Below, one piece after another: positions 47,661 to 60,538 of a stretch of 64,000 bases of DNA. The notes beneath the pieces were generated by a model, which saw nothing but the letters and a program-made list of their open reading frames with translations, ran no database searches and was not told the origin of the DNA. The translations under genes and the position numbers were made by a program. This DNA is from Abelmoschus esculentus (taxonomy: Eukaryota; Streptophyta; Magnoliopsida; Malvales; Malvaceae). Positions within the stretch are counted from its first letter, which is position 1. Each line of letters begins with the position of its first letter. The stretch is taken from positions 20,723,001 to 20,787,000 of the forward strand of contig JAUCBN010000001.1 of NCBI GenBank assembly GCA_035048815.1, in the 5' to 3' direction.

Positions 47661-48807
47661 TGATACGAATACAGTTGTGAAATATCTGAATTTGTATTTG
47701 TGATTACCCGATCATGATTCTAGAAAGTAACTGAAATTAAAAGTAGGAATTTTGAAATGAAACTTACAAGATGATATAAAATGGATGGATAGTATGGTGA
47801 AATGGAATGATGATAAGATGATTATTGTGCTTGGCTGAAGTATGGAAAATATGTATGTATGGATGATGGAAGTGAAGAGAATAAATGTAATTGATGGTGC
47901 AATGTAAACAAAGGAGGAACCAACACTAATAAGTGATGACCCATTTCTTAAGAGTTTTTAAATCGTGATTTAGGTGAAAGGTTAATGGATTGTGACCCTC
48001 TGTTATAAGAACTAAGAACCTGCAATATAAGAGAAATGAATAGGGATGAATGCTACAAGAACAACCTTGCGAGCCGGTAAAGTCAAAAAGAACTACAAAA
48101 GAGAATCACTCTCAAGTTGTAATATATGCCGAAAGTTGTATCTTTTTACAATGAAATGTGTGCCTATTTATAGGTGTAAGACAATAACAAATTGACTGGC
48201 CTAGACAAAGATTAAAGACTCATTATTCTAGTGTTAAAGGCCTATTAATTTGTAGGTTATTCCATCTCCAATTGCCAGCCAAAAGTTTGATCTAGAAGGA
48301 CTAATGCGGACATTCTCAGAATGAATGTAGACATACATATTATCCACATGCAGAAACCCTTGGGCTGATGCTTGATTAAGTTTTCATTCATCCTTCTTTA
48401 ATGGGCTGTTGATAAAGCATTGAATTCAGCAATTGAATGGTCTCTTGAATTTTTGGAAGAAGCATCTTGTGATTATTCCCGTATTGGATTTCCAGCATGT
48501 ACTGTCTTCAATAATTTAATCATATCTTAAGATCCAGATATCGGATTGAGGTGATTCAAAGTGCGTTTGAAATCTAAGGAATATGGGAATATGCTTGAAG
48601 AAGGCCTCAAGACTCAAATATGCTTGTATCCAATCAAAAAATAGATAACAATTTGATTGATATTCCTTGAATTCTTCCTCAAGTGTTTTTTTAATTCTTG
48701 CCTTTACTCTCCCTTAAATGGTGATAATGAAGGCGTTCATTGCATGTGTTCTCTTTCTTTCTTGCTGAAACTGACAGCCTTAAAGTGATGTAAAGATTCT
48801 CTTAAAC
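47661..48807 (-). repeat. LTR F1
   Basis: Sense ends TTCGTATCA at 47661; TATAAATA at 48172-48165. It matches the reverse complement of about 55430-56460 (LTR F2), e.g. AGCATGTACTGTCT and GTGATTACCCGAT. The sense-upstream part is missing, cut off by array block 10. Confidence 0.78.
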
Positions 48808-51800
48808 TGACAGCATTCGTTCAAAGAGAGGGACCGTTCATTATGATATACGCTCTAAGAAAGGAACCACTCATTATGACATGCACTCGAGTAGATGGGT
48901 CAATCATCACTACATATGCTCAAAGAGATGGTCGTCCATCACAGTATACGCTCAAAGAGAAGGGTCATCCACCACGGCGAACTCTCAAAGTGAGGTTTTT
49001 TTCATTATGACAAGAACTCAAAGAGAGGAGTCATTCATCGCGACATATGCTCAAAGACAGGGGTCGTCGATCACGGTATACGCTTTAAGAAAGGGACCAT
49101 TCACTATGACATGCACTCGATGAGGGGTCATTCATTCGCAAAATAAGCTCAAGGAAAGCGATCGTCCGTCGCGGTATACGCTCAAAGAGACGGACCATTT
49201 ATTATGACATACGCTTGAAGAGAGGGGTCATCCATCACGGTATATGCTCAAAGAGAGGGACCGTTCATTATGACATGAACTCGAAGAGAGGGCTAATTCA
49301 TCGCGATATACACACAAAGAGAAGGGTCGTCCATCACGGTATACGTTTAAAGGGAAGAACCGTTTATTATGACATACACTCGAAGAGAGGAGTCACTCAT
49401 CGCGACATACGCTCAAAGAGAGGGGTCATCCATTAGGGTATACGCTCTAGGAAAGGGACCACTCACTATGACATGCACTCAAAGAGAGGGGTCATTCATC
49501 ACGACATACGCTCAAAGAGAAGGGGCATCCATCATGGTATAACCTCTAAGAAAGGGACCGATTATTATGATATGCACTCGAAGAGATGGGTAATTCATTG
49601 TGACATAGGATCAAAGAATGAGGCCGTCCGTCACGATATACGCTCAAAGAGGGGGAACGTTCACCATAACATGCACTCGAAGAGAGGGGTCATTCACCGC
49701 AACATATGCTCGAAGAGAGGGGTCGTCCATCACGGTATATGCTCAAAAAGAGGTACCGTTTACCATGTCATGCACTGGAAGAGTGGATTCGTCCATCACA
49801 ACATACGCTCAAAGAGAATGACCGTTTATTATGACATAGCTAAAAAAGAGGGGTCATTCACCGCGACATACTATCAAAGAGAGGGGTCGTCCATTATGGT
49901 ATACGCTCTATGAATGGGACCATTCATTATGACATGCACTCGAAGTGAGGGGTAATTCATAGGGACATACACTCAAAGAGAGGGGTCGTCTGTCACGGTA
50001 TAAGCTCAAAGAGAGGAATCGTTCATTATGACATACACTCGAAGAGAGGGGTAAATCATCGCGACATACGCTCAAAGAGAAGTGTCGTCCATCAAGGTAT
50101 ACGCTCAAAGAGAGAAACCGTTTATTATGACATGCACTCGAAGAGAGGAGTCATTCATCGTGACATACGCTCAAAGAGAGGGGTCGTCCATCATGGTATA
50201 CGCTTGAAGAAAAGGATCGTTCACTATGACATGCACTCGAAGAGAGGGGTCATTCATTCTTGAAATACACTTAGAGTGACAGGTCGTCCATCACAGTATA
50301 CGCTCAAAGAAATGGACTGTTTATTATGACATACGCTTGATGAGAGGGGTCATTCACCGCGACATACGGTCAAAGAAAGGGGCATCCATCACGGTATACG
50401 CTTTAAGAGAGGGAACGTTCACCATGATAATCAATCGAAGAGAGGGGTCATTCATCGCAACATACGCTCAAAGAGAGGAGTCATCGATCACGTTACACGC
50501 TCCAAGAGAGGGACTATTCACTATGACATGCACTCGAAGAGAGGGGTTATTCATCGCGACATACGTTGAAAGAGAAGGGGACGTCTATCACGGTATACGC
50601 TCTAAGAAAGGGATCGTTCATTATGACATGCACTCGAAAAGAGAGGTCAAAGAGAGGGACCGTCCATAACGGTATACGCTCAAAGAGAAGGGTCGTTCAT
50701 CACGGAATACACTCTAAGAAAGGGAGCTTTCATTATGACATGCACTCGAAGAGAGGGGTCGTCCATCACGGCATATGCTCAAAGAGAGGGATCGTTCCCC
50801 ATGACATAAACTCGAAGAGATGGGTAATTCATAGCGACAAACGCTAAAAGAGAGGGGTCATCGGTCACGGTATACGCTCAAAGAGAGGGTCTGTTCATTA
50901 TGACATACACTCGTAGAGAGGGGTCATCGGTCACGGTATACGCTCAAAGAGAGGGTCTGTTCATTATGACATACACTCGTAGAGAGGGGTTATCATCGCG
51001 ACATACGCTCCAAGAGAAGTGTTATCCATCATGGTATACGCTTAAAGAGAGGTACCGTATATTATGACATGCACTTGAAGAGAGGGGTTATTCATCACAA
51101 CATACGCTCAAAGAGAGGGATTGTGCATCAGGGTATACGCTCAAAGAGAGGGATCGTTCACCATGACATGCACTTTAAGAGAAGGGTCATTCATCGCAAC
51201 ATATGCTCAAGGAGAGTGGTCATCGGTCATGGTATGCGCACAGAGAGAGGGACCGTTCGTTATGACATACGCTCAAAGAAAGGAGTCATTAAGCGTGACA
51301 TACGCTCAAAGAGATGGGTCGTTCATTATGACATACTCTCGAAAAGGGGTCATTCACAGTGACATACGCTAAAAGGGAGGGGTCGTCCATCATGATATAA
51401 GATCAAAGAGAGGGACCGTTCACTATGACATGCACTCGAAGAGACGGGTCATCCATCGCAACATAAGCTCAAAGAGAGGGGTCATCAATCATGGTATACG
51501 CTCACAGAGAGGGACCGTTCATTATGACATGCACTCGAAGGACGGGTCATCCATCGTGACATACGCTCAAAAAGAGTGTCGTCCATCACGGTATACGCTC
51601 AAAGAGAGGAATCGTTCATTATGACATGAATTCAAAGAGAGGGGTAATTCATCGCAATATATGCACAAAGAGTAGGGTCGTCCATCACGGCATACGCTTA
51701 AAGGGAAGAACCGTTTATCATGACATACACTCGAAGAGAGGAGTCATTCATCACAACATACGCTCAAAGAGAGGGTCGTTCATCAGGGTATACGCACTAG

Positions 51801-54313
51801 GAAAGTGACCACTCACTATGACATGGACTCGAAGAGAGGGATCATTCATCACGAAATACGCTCAAAGAGAGGGACCGTTCATTATGACATGCACTCAAAG
51901 AGAGGAGTCATTTATCATGGCACACGCTCAAAGAGAGGGGGCGATCCATCACAGTACACGCTCTAAGTAAGGGACTATTCATTATGACATGCACTTGAAG
52001 AGAGGGGTCATTCATTTCGACAAACGCTCAAAGAGAGGGTTCGTCCATCACGATATACACTCAAAGAGAGGGACCATACACCATGACATGCACTTGATGA
52101 GAGGGGTCGTTTATCACGACATATGCTCAAAGAGAGTGGTCGTCCATCATGACATATTCTCAAGGAGAGGGACCGTTGATTATGAAATACGCTCGAAGAG
52201 CGGGGTCATTCTCTGTGACATACGCTCAAAGATTGGGGTCGTCCATCATGGTAAACGCTCAAAGAGAGGGACCGTTTACTTTGACATACATACGAAGAGT
52301 AGGGTCATTCATCTCAACATAAGCTCAAAGAGAGGGGTCATCGATCACGGTATACGCTCAAGGAGAGGGACTATTCACCATGATATGCACTCGAAGAGTG
52401 GGGTCGTTCATCGTGACATATGCTCAAAGAGAGAGGTCGTCCATCACGGCATACGCTCGAAGAGAGGGGTAATTCACCATGACATACGCTAAAAGGGAGA
52501 GGTCTTCCATCGCGGTATAAGCTCAAAGAGAGGGACCGTGCACTGTGACATGCACACGAAGAGTAGGGTCATTCATCGCAACATAAGCTCAAAGAGTGGG
52601 GTCGTTCATCGCGACATATGCTTAAAGAGAGAGGTCGTCGATCACGGCATACGCTCAAAGAGAGGGGTGGGTAATTGACCGTGATATACGCTAAAATGGA
52701 GTGATCGTCCATCACAGTATAAGCTCAAAGAGAGGGATTGTTAACTATGACATGCACATGAAGAGTAGGGTTATTCATTGCAACATAAGCTCAAAGAGAG
52801 GGGTCATCGATCATGGTATACGCTCAAAGAGAGGGACCGTTCATTATGACATGCACTTGAAGAGACGGGTCATTCATCTCGACATACGCTCAAAGAGAGG
52901 GGCGTCCACCACGATATAATCCCAAAGCGAGGAACCGTTCAAAGAGAGGCGTCATCGATCACGGTATACGTTTAAAGAGAGGGATCATTCATTATGAAAT
53001 GCACTCGAAGAGAGGTGTCATTTATCGCGACATACGCTCAAAGAGAGAGGTCGTCCATCACGGTATACGCTCAAAGAGAGGGACCGTTTATTATGACATG
53101 CACTTGAAGAAAGGGGTCATTCATCACGAAATACACTCAAAGAGAGGGGTCCTCCATCACGGTATACACTGAAAGAGAGGGACCATTCACCATTACATGC
53201 ACTCGAAAAGAGGGGTAATTCTTTGTGACAAACACTTAAAGAGAGGGGTCTTCCTTCACGGAAAACGTTCAAAGAGAGGGATTGTTCATTATGACAAATG
53301 CTCGAAGAGAGGAGTCATTCATCGCAACATACTCTCAAAGAGAGGTGTCATTCATCATGTTATACGCTCTAAGAATGGGACCGTTCACTAGGTCATGCAC
53401 TTTAAGAGTGGGGTCATTAATCACGATATACGCTCAAAGAGCCCTGGTCCTTCATCACGGCAAACGCTCAAAGAGAGGGACCGTTCATTATGACATACGC
53501 TCAAAAAGAGGGGTCATTCACCATGCCATATGCTCAAAGAGAGGTATCTTCTATCACGTTATACGCTCAAAGAGAGGGATCATTCACCATGACATTCACT
53601 CAAAGAGAAGGGTCATTCATCGCAGCATAAGCTCAAATAGAGGGGTCATCGATCACGGTACACTTTCAAAAAGAGGGACCGTTCATTATGACATACACTC
53701 AAAGAGAGGGGTCATTCACCGTGGCATACGCTCAAAGAGAGGGGTCGCCCATCACGGTATACGCTCAAAGAGAGGGACCGTTCACCATGACATTCACTAA
53801 AGAGAAGGGTCATTCATCGCAACTTAAGCTCAAATAGATGGGTCATCGATCACGGTATACTTTCAAAGAGAGGGACCATTCATTATGACATACATTCAAA
53901 GAGAGGGGTCATTCATCGCGACACGCTCAGAGATAGGGTTGTCCATCACGGTATACGCTCAATGAGAGGGACTATTCATTACGAAATGCAATCGAAGAGA
54001 GGCGTCATTCATCGCGACATATGCCCAAAGAGAGGGGTCGTCCATCACGGTATACGCTCAAAGAGAGATCGTTCATTGTGATATGCACTCGAAGAGAGGG
54101 GTCATTCATCGCGAAATACGATCAAAGAGCTGGGTCGTCCATCACGGTATACACTCAAAGAGAGGGACTGTTCAATATGACATGAACTCGAAGTGAGGGG
54201 TTATACATCGCGACATACGCTCAAAGAGAGGAGCCATCTATCACAGTATACGCTCAAAGAGAGGGACCGTTCATTATGACATGCACTCGAAGGGAGGGAT
54301 CATTCATCGCGAC
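48808..54313 (+). repeat. 33-bp tandem array, block 10 (forward, about 5.5 kb)
   Basis: About 167 monomers. 48830-52500 is the inverted near-copy of 16920-13500. From 52907 onward it is the direct copy of 35470-36852. The block is therefore a composite of two array segments with different origins joined near 52.5-52.9 kb. A tandem repeat of about 76 bp with the phrase CGGTCACGGTATACGCTC occurs at 50859-50985. Confidence 0.95.
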
Positions 54314-54625
54314 ATACGCTTTCTAACCATGTATTTTTGTTTCCTTGTCGAACTAATCTTGTTAAGATTGTAGATGATGGAAGAAAGCTTCAATCCGTGA
54401 GAGCTCTACATCGGAAAATGAGAGGAAACAAAGAGAGGAAAGCCAAGCATGACGAGAATAAAATTTACAAGAAGTGAGAGTGAACTATCTTTGAACCAGG
54501 AGATTGGTTTTGGTTCAAGAAGCGAATGAAGATGTTTCCAGCCTTGCGAAAGTCAAAATTATTCCCATATATAGCAAAAGTCGATTTGGGGACAAATCAT
54601 TTTGAAGAAGGGGGAATGATGTGAT
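54314..54625 (+). pseudogene. Integrase C-terminal remnant, copy 2
   Basis: Same as copy 1 up to FEPGDW (about 54500), then continuing FWFKKRMKMFPALRKSKLFP, YIAKV, LGTNHFEEGG and a stop near 54620. This is the usual end of the integrase C-terminal domain before the FEEG linker. It shares two stops with copy 1, so they were present before the duplication. Confidence 0.72.
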
Positions 54626-56460
54626 CCAAGTCAGCACCAAACTTCTTGGGGCCTTGCTCATATTAGTGAAGAAGTCACAAGATTTAAACACTTGAGGCAA
54701 AGTTGATGACCTTAGCAGTTCAAGTTCAAACATGCTATTTTAAGCCTTGAATTTGAACTTGGAGCCTTGGCCTTCTTTTGAACAAATGCAGCATCTTACT
54801 TTTGCATTTTAATACACGCATTTAAGTGCTAGCTTAGGCGTGTGTTGCATAAGCATTTCGCTTGCATAAGTTTACATTATTTTGCATATTTAATTTCTGT
54901 ATTTTTATCATGAATAAATTAGGCTTATTGTTCATTTAAAGATATTGTTTCATTTATGTTTGTTTAGAATATTTAAGCATGTTAGTTCTTTTAAGCTTAT
55001 TAGTTTAATTAATTCATGTCAGTTTATGCATGTTTGTTCATTTAAAGTCTAATAGCTTATTGATGTTTGTTAGTTCATTAAGTGAGTTATTTCATTCAAT
55101 TAAACTGGTTCATTTAATTTAACTAGCTCATTAAGTTTCTTTCCAGCATTTGGTTTATTTAAATAAAGTTTTTATCTAATCGTTGCTCATATATTTTCAA
55201 CTAAGGTATTCATTTTGGATCAAATGGGTGATCATTTTCTACAAGAATGACAAGACGTTTACCACCAATTGAAGATACTTGAAGACACCATGATGTCTTA
55301 TCATTTTCAAACTTTCAAGGGAGATTTACACCACTTAAAGGCTGTTAGTTTCAACTATAAAAGCAAGGTATTGAAGAGCTCCTAAATACACCACTTAAAA
55401 AGGCACTTAAATACCACTTAAGAGCTACTTAATCCTCCATAAAGATGATCAATTTTTTATCAGAGGAAACATTCAATGAAAGACTTCAATTATCACCACT
55501 TAAGGGAGAGTAATGGTGGGAATTAAAACAATACTTTATGAGGGAATTCAAGGAATATCTATCAACTTGTTCAGCATTTTTGGATTGGATACGAGCATAT
55601 TTGAGTCTTGAGACAGTACATGCTGGATATTCAATTCGGGAATAGTCACAAGATGCTTCTTCCAAATATTCAAGAGACCATTTAATTGCTGAATTCAATG
55701 CTTTATCAACAACCCATTAAAGGAGGATGAATGAAAACTTAATCAAGCAACAGCCCAAGGGTTTCTACATGTGGATGATATGTATGTCTACATTCATTCA
55801 AAGAATGTCCACTTTCATCCTTCTAGATCAAACTTTTTAGCTGTCAATCGGAGATGGGATAACCTACAAATTAATAGGCCTTTAACACTAGAATAATGAG
55901 TTTTTAATCTTTGTCTAGGTCAATAAATTTGTTGTTGTCTTACACCCATGAATAGGCACTCATTCCATTGTAAAAGATACAACTTTTGGCATATATTACA
56001 ACTTGAGAGTGTTTCTCTTTTATAGTTCTTTTTGAACTTTATCGGCTTGCAAGATTGTTCTTGTGGCATTCATCCCTATCCATTTCTCTTATATTGCTGG
56101 TTCCTAGTTCTTATAACTAGAGGGTCACAATCCATTAAACTTTCACCCAAGTAACGGTTTAAAAATTCTTAAGGAACGGGTCTTCAGTTTTTAGTGTTGG
56201 TTCCTCCTTCGTTTACACCGCACCATCAATTACATTTTTTCTCATCACTTCCATCATCCATAAATCTATATTTTCCATACTTCAACCTAAACATAATAAC
56301 CATCTTATCATCATTCCATTTTACCATACTATCAATTCATTTCATATCATTTTGTAAGTTCTATTTCAAAATTCCTATTTTTCATCTCAGCTACTTACTA
56401 GAATCACTATCGGGTAATCACAAATACAAATTCGGATATTCCGCAACCAGATTTGTATCA
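54626..56460 (+). repeat. Pol 3' region and LTR F2
   Basis: After the integrase remnant comes AT-rich U3-like sequence (54780-55215, related to LTR C). Then comes the part homologous to LTR F1 (about 55430-56460), with a perfect stem-loop at 56103-56122 (CTAGTT/AACTAG) and terminal ATTTGTATCA at 56460. Array block 11 starts at the next base. The exact LTR start is not resolved. The frame at 56194-56487 is LTR. Confidence 0.7.
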
Positions 56461-58312
56461 AGAGGGGTCATTAATCATGACATATAATCAAAGAGAGGGA
56501 ACGTTCACCATGACATGCAATCGAAGAGAGGGGTCATTCATCACAGCATACACTCAAACAGAGGGGTCATCGATCATGATATACGCTCAAAGGGAAGGAC
56601 CGTTAATTATGACACACACTTGAATGGAGGGTCATTCATCTCGACATACGCTCAAAGAGAAGGGTCGTCCAGGTATACGCTCTAAGAAAGGGACCGTTCA
56701 TTATGACAAGCACTCGAAGAGAGGAGTCATTCATTGCGAGATACGCTCAAAGAGAGAGTCGTCCATCATGGTATACGCACAAATGGAGGGACCGTTCATT
56801 ATGACAGGCAGTCGAAGAGAGGGGTCATTCATCGCGACATACGTTCAAAGAGAGGGGTCGTCCATAACGGTATACGCTATAGGAAAGGATCGTTCATTAT
56901 GACATGCACTCGAAGAGAGGGTTCATTCATCGCGACGTACGCTTAAAGAGAGGGGTCGTCCATCACGGCATATGCTCAAAGAGAGGGACTGTTTAATGTG
57001 ATATACGCTCGAAGAGAGAGTTCATTCACCGTGACATATGCTCGAAGAGAGGGGTCGTCCATCACAATATACGCTCTAAGAAAGTGACCTTTCATTATGA
57101 CATACACTCGAAGTTATGGGTCATTCATCGCAACATATGCTCAAAGAGAGGGGTCGTCCTTCACGGTGTACGCTCAAAGAGAGGGACCACTTATTATGAC
57201 TTACGCTTTAAAAGAAGCGTCATTCACGGTGACATACGCTAAAAGAGAGGGGTCGTCCATCACGGTATACGCTCTAATAAAGGGACCATACGCTATGACA
57301 TGTACTTGAAGAGAAGGGTCATCCATCGCGACATACACTTAAAGAGAGATACCGTTCATTGTGACATGCACTCGAAGAGAGGGGTTAGTCATCGCGACAT
57401 ACAGTCAAAGAGAGGGATCGTCTAGCATGGTATACGCTCAAAGGGAGAGACCGTTCATTATGACATGCACTCAAAGAGAAGAGTCATTCATTGCGACATA
57501 CCCCCAAAGAGAGGGGTCGTCCACCACAGTATACTCTCTAAGAAAGGGACCGTTCATTATGACATCCACTCGAAGAGTGGAGTCATTCATCGTGACATAC
57601 GCTCAAAGAGAGGGTCGTCCATCATGGTATAGCTCAAAGGGAGGGATAGTTCATTATGGCATGCCGTCGAAGAGAGGGGTCATTCATCGTGACATATGTT
57701 CAACAAGTGGGGTCATCCATCATGGTATACACTCTAAGAAAAGTACCATTCATTGTGGCATGCACTCGAAGTGAGGGGTCATTCATCGCGACGTACACTC
57801 AAAGAGAGGGGTCGTCCATCACAGTATACGCTCAAAGTGAGGGACAGTTTATTATGACATACGCTCGAAGAGAGGGCTCATTCAACGTGACATATGCTCA
57901 AAGAGAGGCGTTTTCCATCACGGTATACGTTCTAGGAAAGGGACCATTCATTATGACATGCACTCGAAGAGAGGAGTCATTCATCGCGACATATGCTCAA
58001 AGAGAGGGGTCGTCCATCATGGTATACGCTCAAAGGGAGGGATCGTTCATTATGACTTGCAGTCGAAGAGAGGAGTCATTTATCGCGATATACACTCAAA
58101 GAGAGGGGTTGTCCATCATAGTATACGTTCAAAGGGAGGGACCGTTCGTTATGACATGTAGCCTAAGAGAGGTGTAATTCATCGAGACATACGTTCAAAG
58201 AGAGGGGTCGTCCATCACCGTATATGCTCTAAGAAAGGGATTGTTCATTATGATATGCACTCGAAGAGAGGGGTCATTCATCGCGACGTATGCTTAAACA
58301 GAGGGGTTGATG
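56461..58312 (+). repeat. 33-bp tandem array, block 11 (forward)
   Basis: About 56 monomers beginning exactly after the CA of LTR F2. From about 56590 it follows block 7 monomer for monomer. The first 130 bp have no counterpart in copy 1. Confidence 0.94.
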
Positions 58313-59698
58313 TGAGCACATTTATACTACCCAACAAAGCAACTTCAACATTCATGGGAGTTTATTTTTCATTTGTTACATATTGATGTGTAACATTTCT
58401 TTTCTTATATTTAGTATGTCTATATTATGCTAAGTATGTTTTAGAGATTGGATTGATAGTTTTTGTATTGTTTCCAACTAGTTTGAGAGTCAATGTGAGT
58501 TATTGAATAAGTTTGCAAGTGTTTACACCTTATAATTATGTTTCCATTAAGTTTACATTACTTTGATGGATTCTTGTGATGTTTACATGTAGGAACATAG
58601 GAGAACACCAGCTCAAGAGAGTGTATGTGGCTCAACTCTAGCTCAAGCGAGTGTATGCAACTGAACACAAGCTCATGTGAGTTCTATTCATCTCAGAAGA
58701 AGACCAATGGAGTGCACGCTACTAACCTTAGCTCGAGGTAGCTCAAAGGCTTAGCTCTAAGCTCAAGTTAACTCCTAACACTCTTTGCTAGCTCGTTTCA
58801 GCTCAACTCCATTTCCAGCGCAACTTAACTCAAGCTGAAGTGACATACAACAGTTGAAACCTATCCTACACGAAGAGAAGGTGTACTAGACATGTGCCAT
58901 GCATGTGGGACCCACATGGCAGCCTTGTGCACATATTTGGGCGTGTAAATGCAAGCAAGCCAAAAAAGGCCCTTGCTTTTGAAGACCAAAACGCCCAGGG
59001 GATAAAAAATGGATGGTTTTGTGTTCAAAATTCAAACATTTAACACATGTTAAATGTGTTTTATGTGCCAAATCACTTGACATAAATTAAATGGAGCCTA
59101 GAGTGGCTTATTTTAGTTATTTTCGTTCAAATAATGGCCACACATTTGAATTTTGGCCAACACCTTTCATCTCGTATATATTTCTCTATTTTGTAAACAT
59201 AAGGTTAGACACTTGTGAAATAAAAATTACTCTGAGATTTTTCCCTTATTTAATTCTTTTTAGAACTTTTTTGACTTTCAAACTTTTTTATTGTCATTTT
59301 AATACTTTGGGTTCCTAGATCGCTTTCTAGAGGGTCCAAGTCCTTCTAACGTTAAACAGATTCGATTCGGGTTTGCTCAATAAATTGTGCAGGTTCTTTC
59401 GAGTTTAGCGTTTCATTTTAAATCCAGCAAAAAATTGACCATTGTTGAATGTTCGAGTTACTGCCAGGGATGTTTTTTTGAAGCATTCATCTTCTTCGTT
59501 TTGAAATTCATCAAAACGCCATCTCATTCTTATTTTTTCTTTTAATTTCCGTTCTTCCTTTTAATTCCTTATTTTATCAAGAATATAATTTTGAGTAATT
59601 GTTGTTTTCATGTTGTTCTTGTTTCAAGAACGTGATTACAACAATCCTAGATCCGTAACATACAAAGAAAGTCCATTTCGACAGGCTACTTCGTTTCA
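58313..59698 (+). repeat. Pol-tail start, LTR D3 and leader (copy of 38757-40145)
   Basis: Collinear with D2 with scattered substitutions and small indels. Stem-loop at 59311-59332 (CCTAGA/TCTAG). The leader ends in GGCTACTTCGTTTCAGGGG where block 12 starts. Confidence 0.75.
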
Positions 59699-60538
59699 GG
59701 GGTCGTCCATTATAATATACGCTCAAAGAGAGGGATCGTTCATTATCGCATACGCTCGAAGAGAGGGCTCATTCACAGGGACATATGCTCAAAGAGAGGG
59801 GTTTTACATCACGGTATACGCTAGAAGAAAGGGATCTTTCTTTATGACATGCACTCGAAGAGAAGGATCATTCATCGTGATATATGCTCAAAAGGGAGGG
59901 GTCGTCCATCACGGTATACGCTCAAAGAGTGACCATTCTCCATGACATGCACTCAAAGAGAGGGGTCATTCACCGCGATATACGCTCAAAGAGAGGGGTC
60001 ATCCATCATGGTATACGCTCTAAGAAAAGGACCATTCATTATGACATGCACTCGAAGAGAGGAATACACTCAAGAGAGGGGTCATTCATCGCGACATACG
60101 CTCAAAGAGAAGGTTCGTCCATCACGGTATACGCTCTAGGAAAGGGATCGCTGATTTTGACATGCACTCGAGGAGAGGGGTCATTGATCGCGACAAACGC
60201 TTAAAGAGAGGGGTCGTCCATCATGGTATACTCTCAGAGAGAGGGACCGTTTAACATGACAAGCACTCAAATAGAGGAGTCATTCATCACAACATACACT
60301 CAAAGAGAGGGGCATCGATCAAGGTATATGCTCAAAGAGAGGGATAGTTCTTATGACATGCACTCAAAAGGAGGGGTAATTCATCACGACATACGCTCAA
60401 AGATAGGGTTCGTCCATCACGGTATACGCTTAAAGTGAGGGACCGCTTGAACATGCACTCGAAGAGAAGGGTCATTCATCGCAACAAACGCTCAAAGAGA
60501 TGGTTCGTCCATCATGGTATACGTTCTAAGAAAGGGAT
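59699..60538 (+). repeat. 33-bp tandem array, block 12 (forward)
   Basis: Copy of block 8, slightly longer (about 25 monomers). It ends exactly at TGATAC of LTR E3 (60539). Confidence 0.94.
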
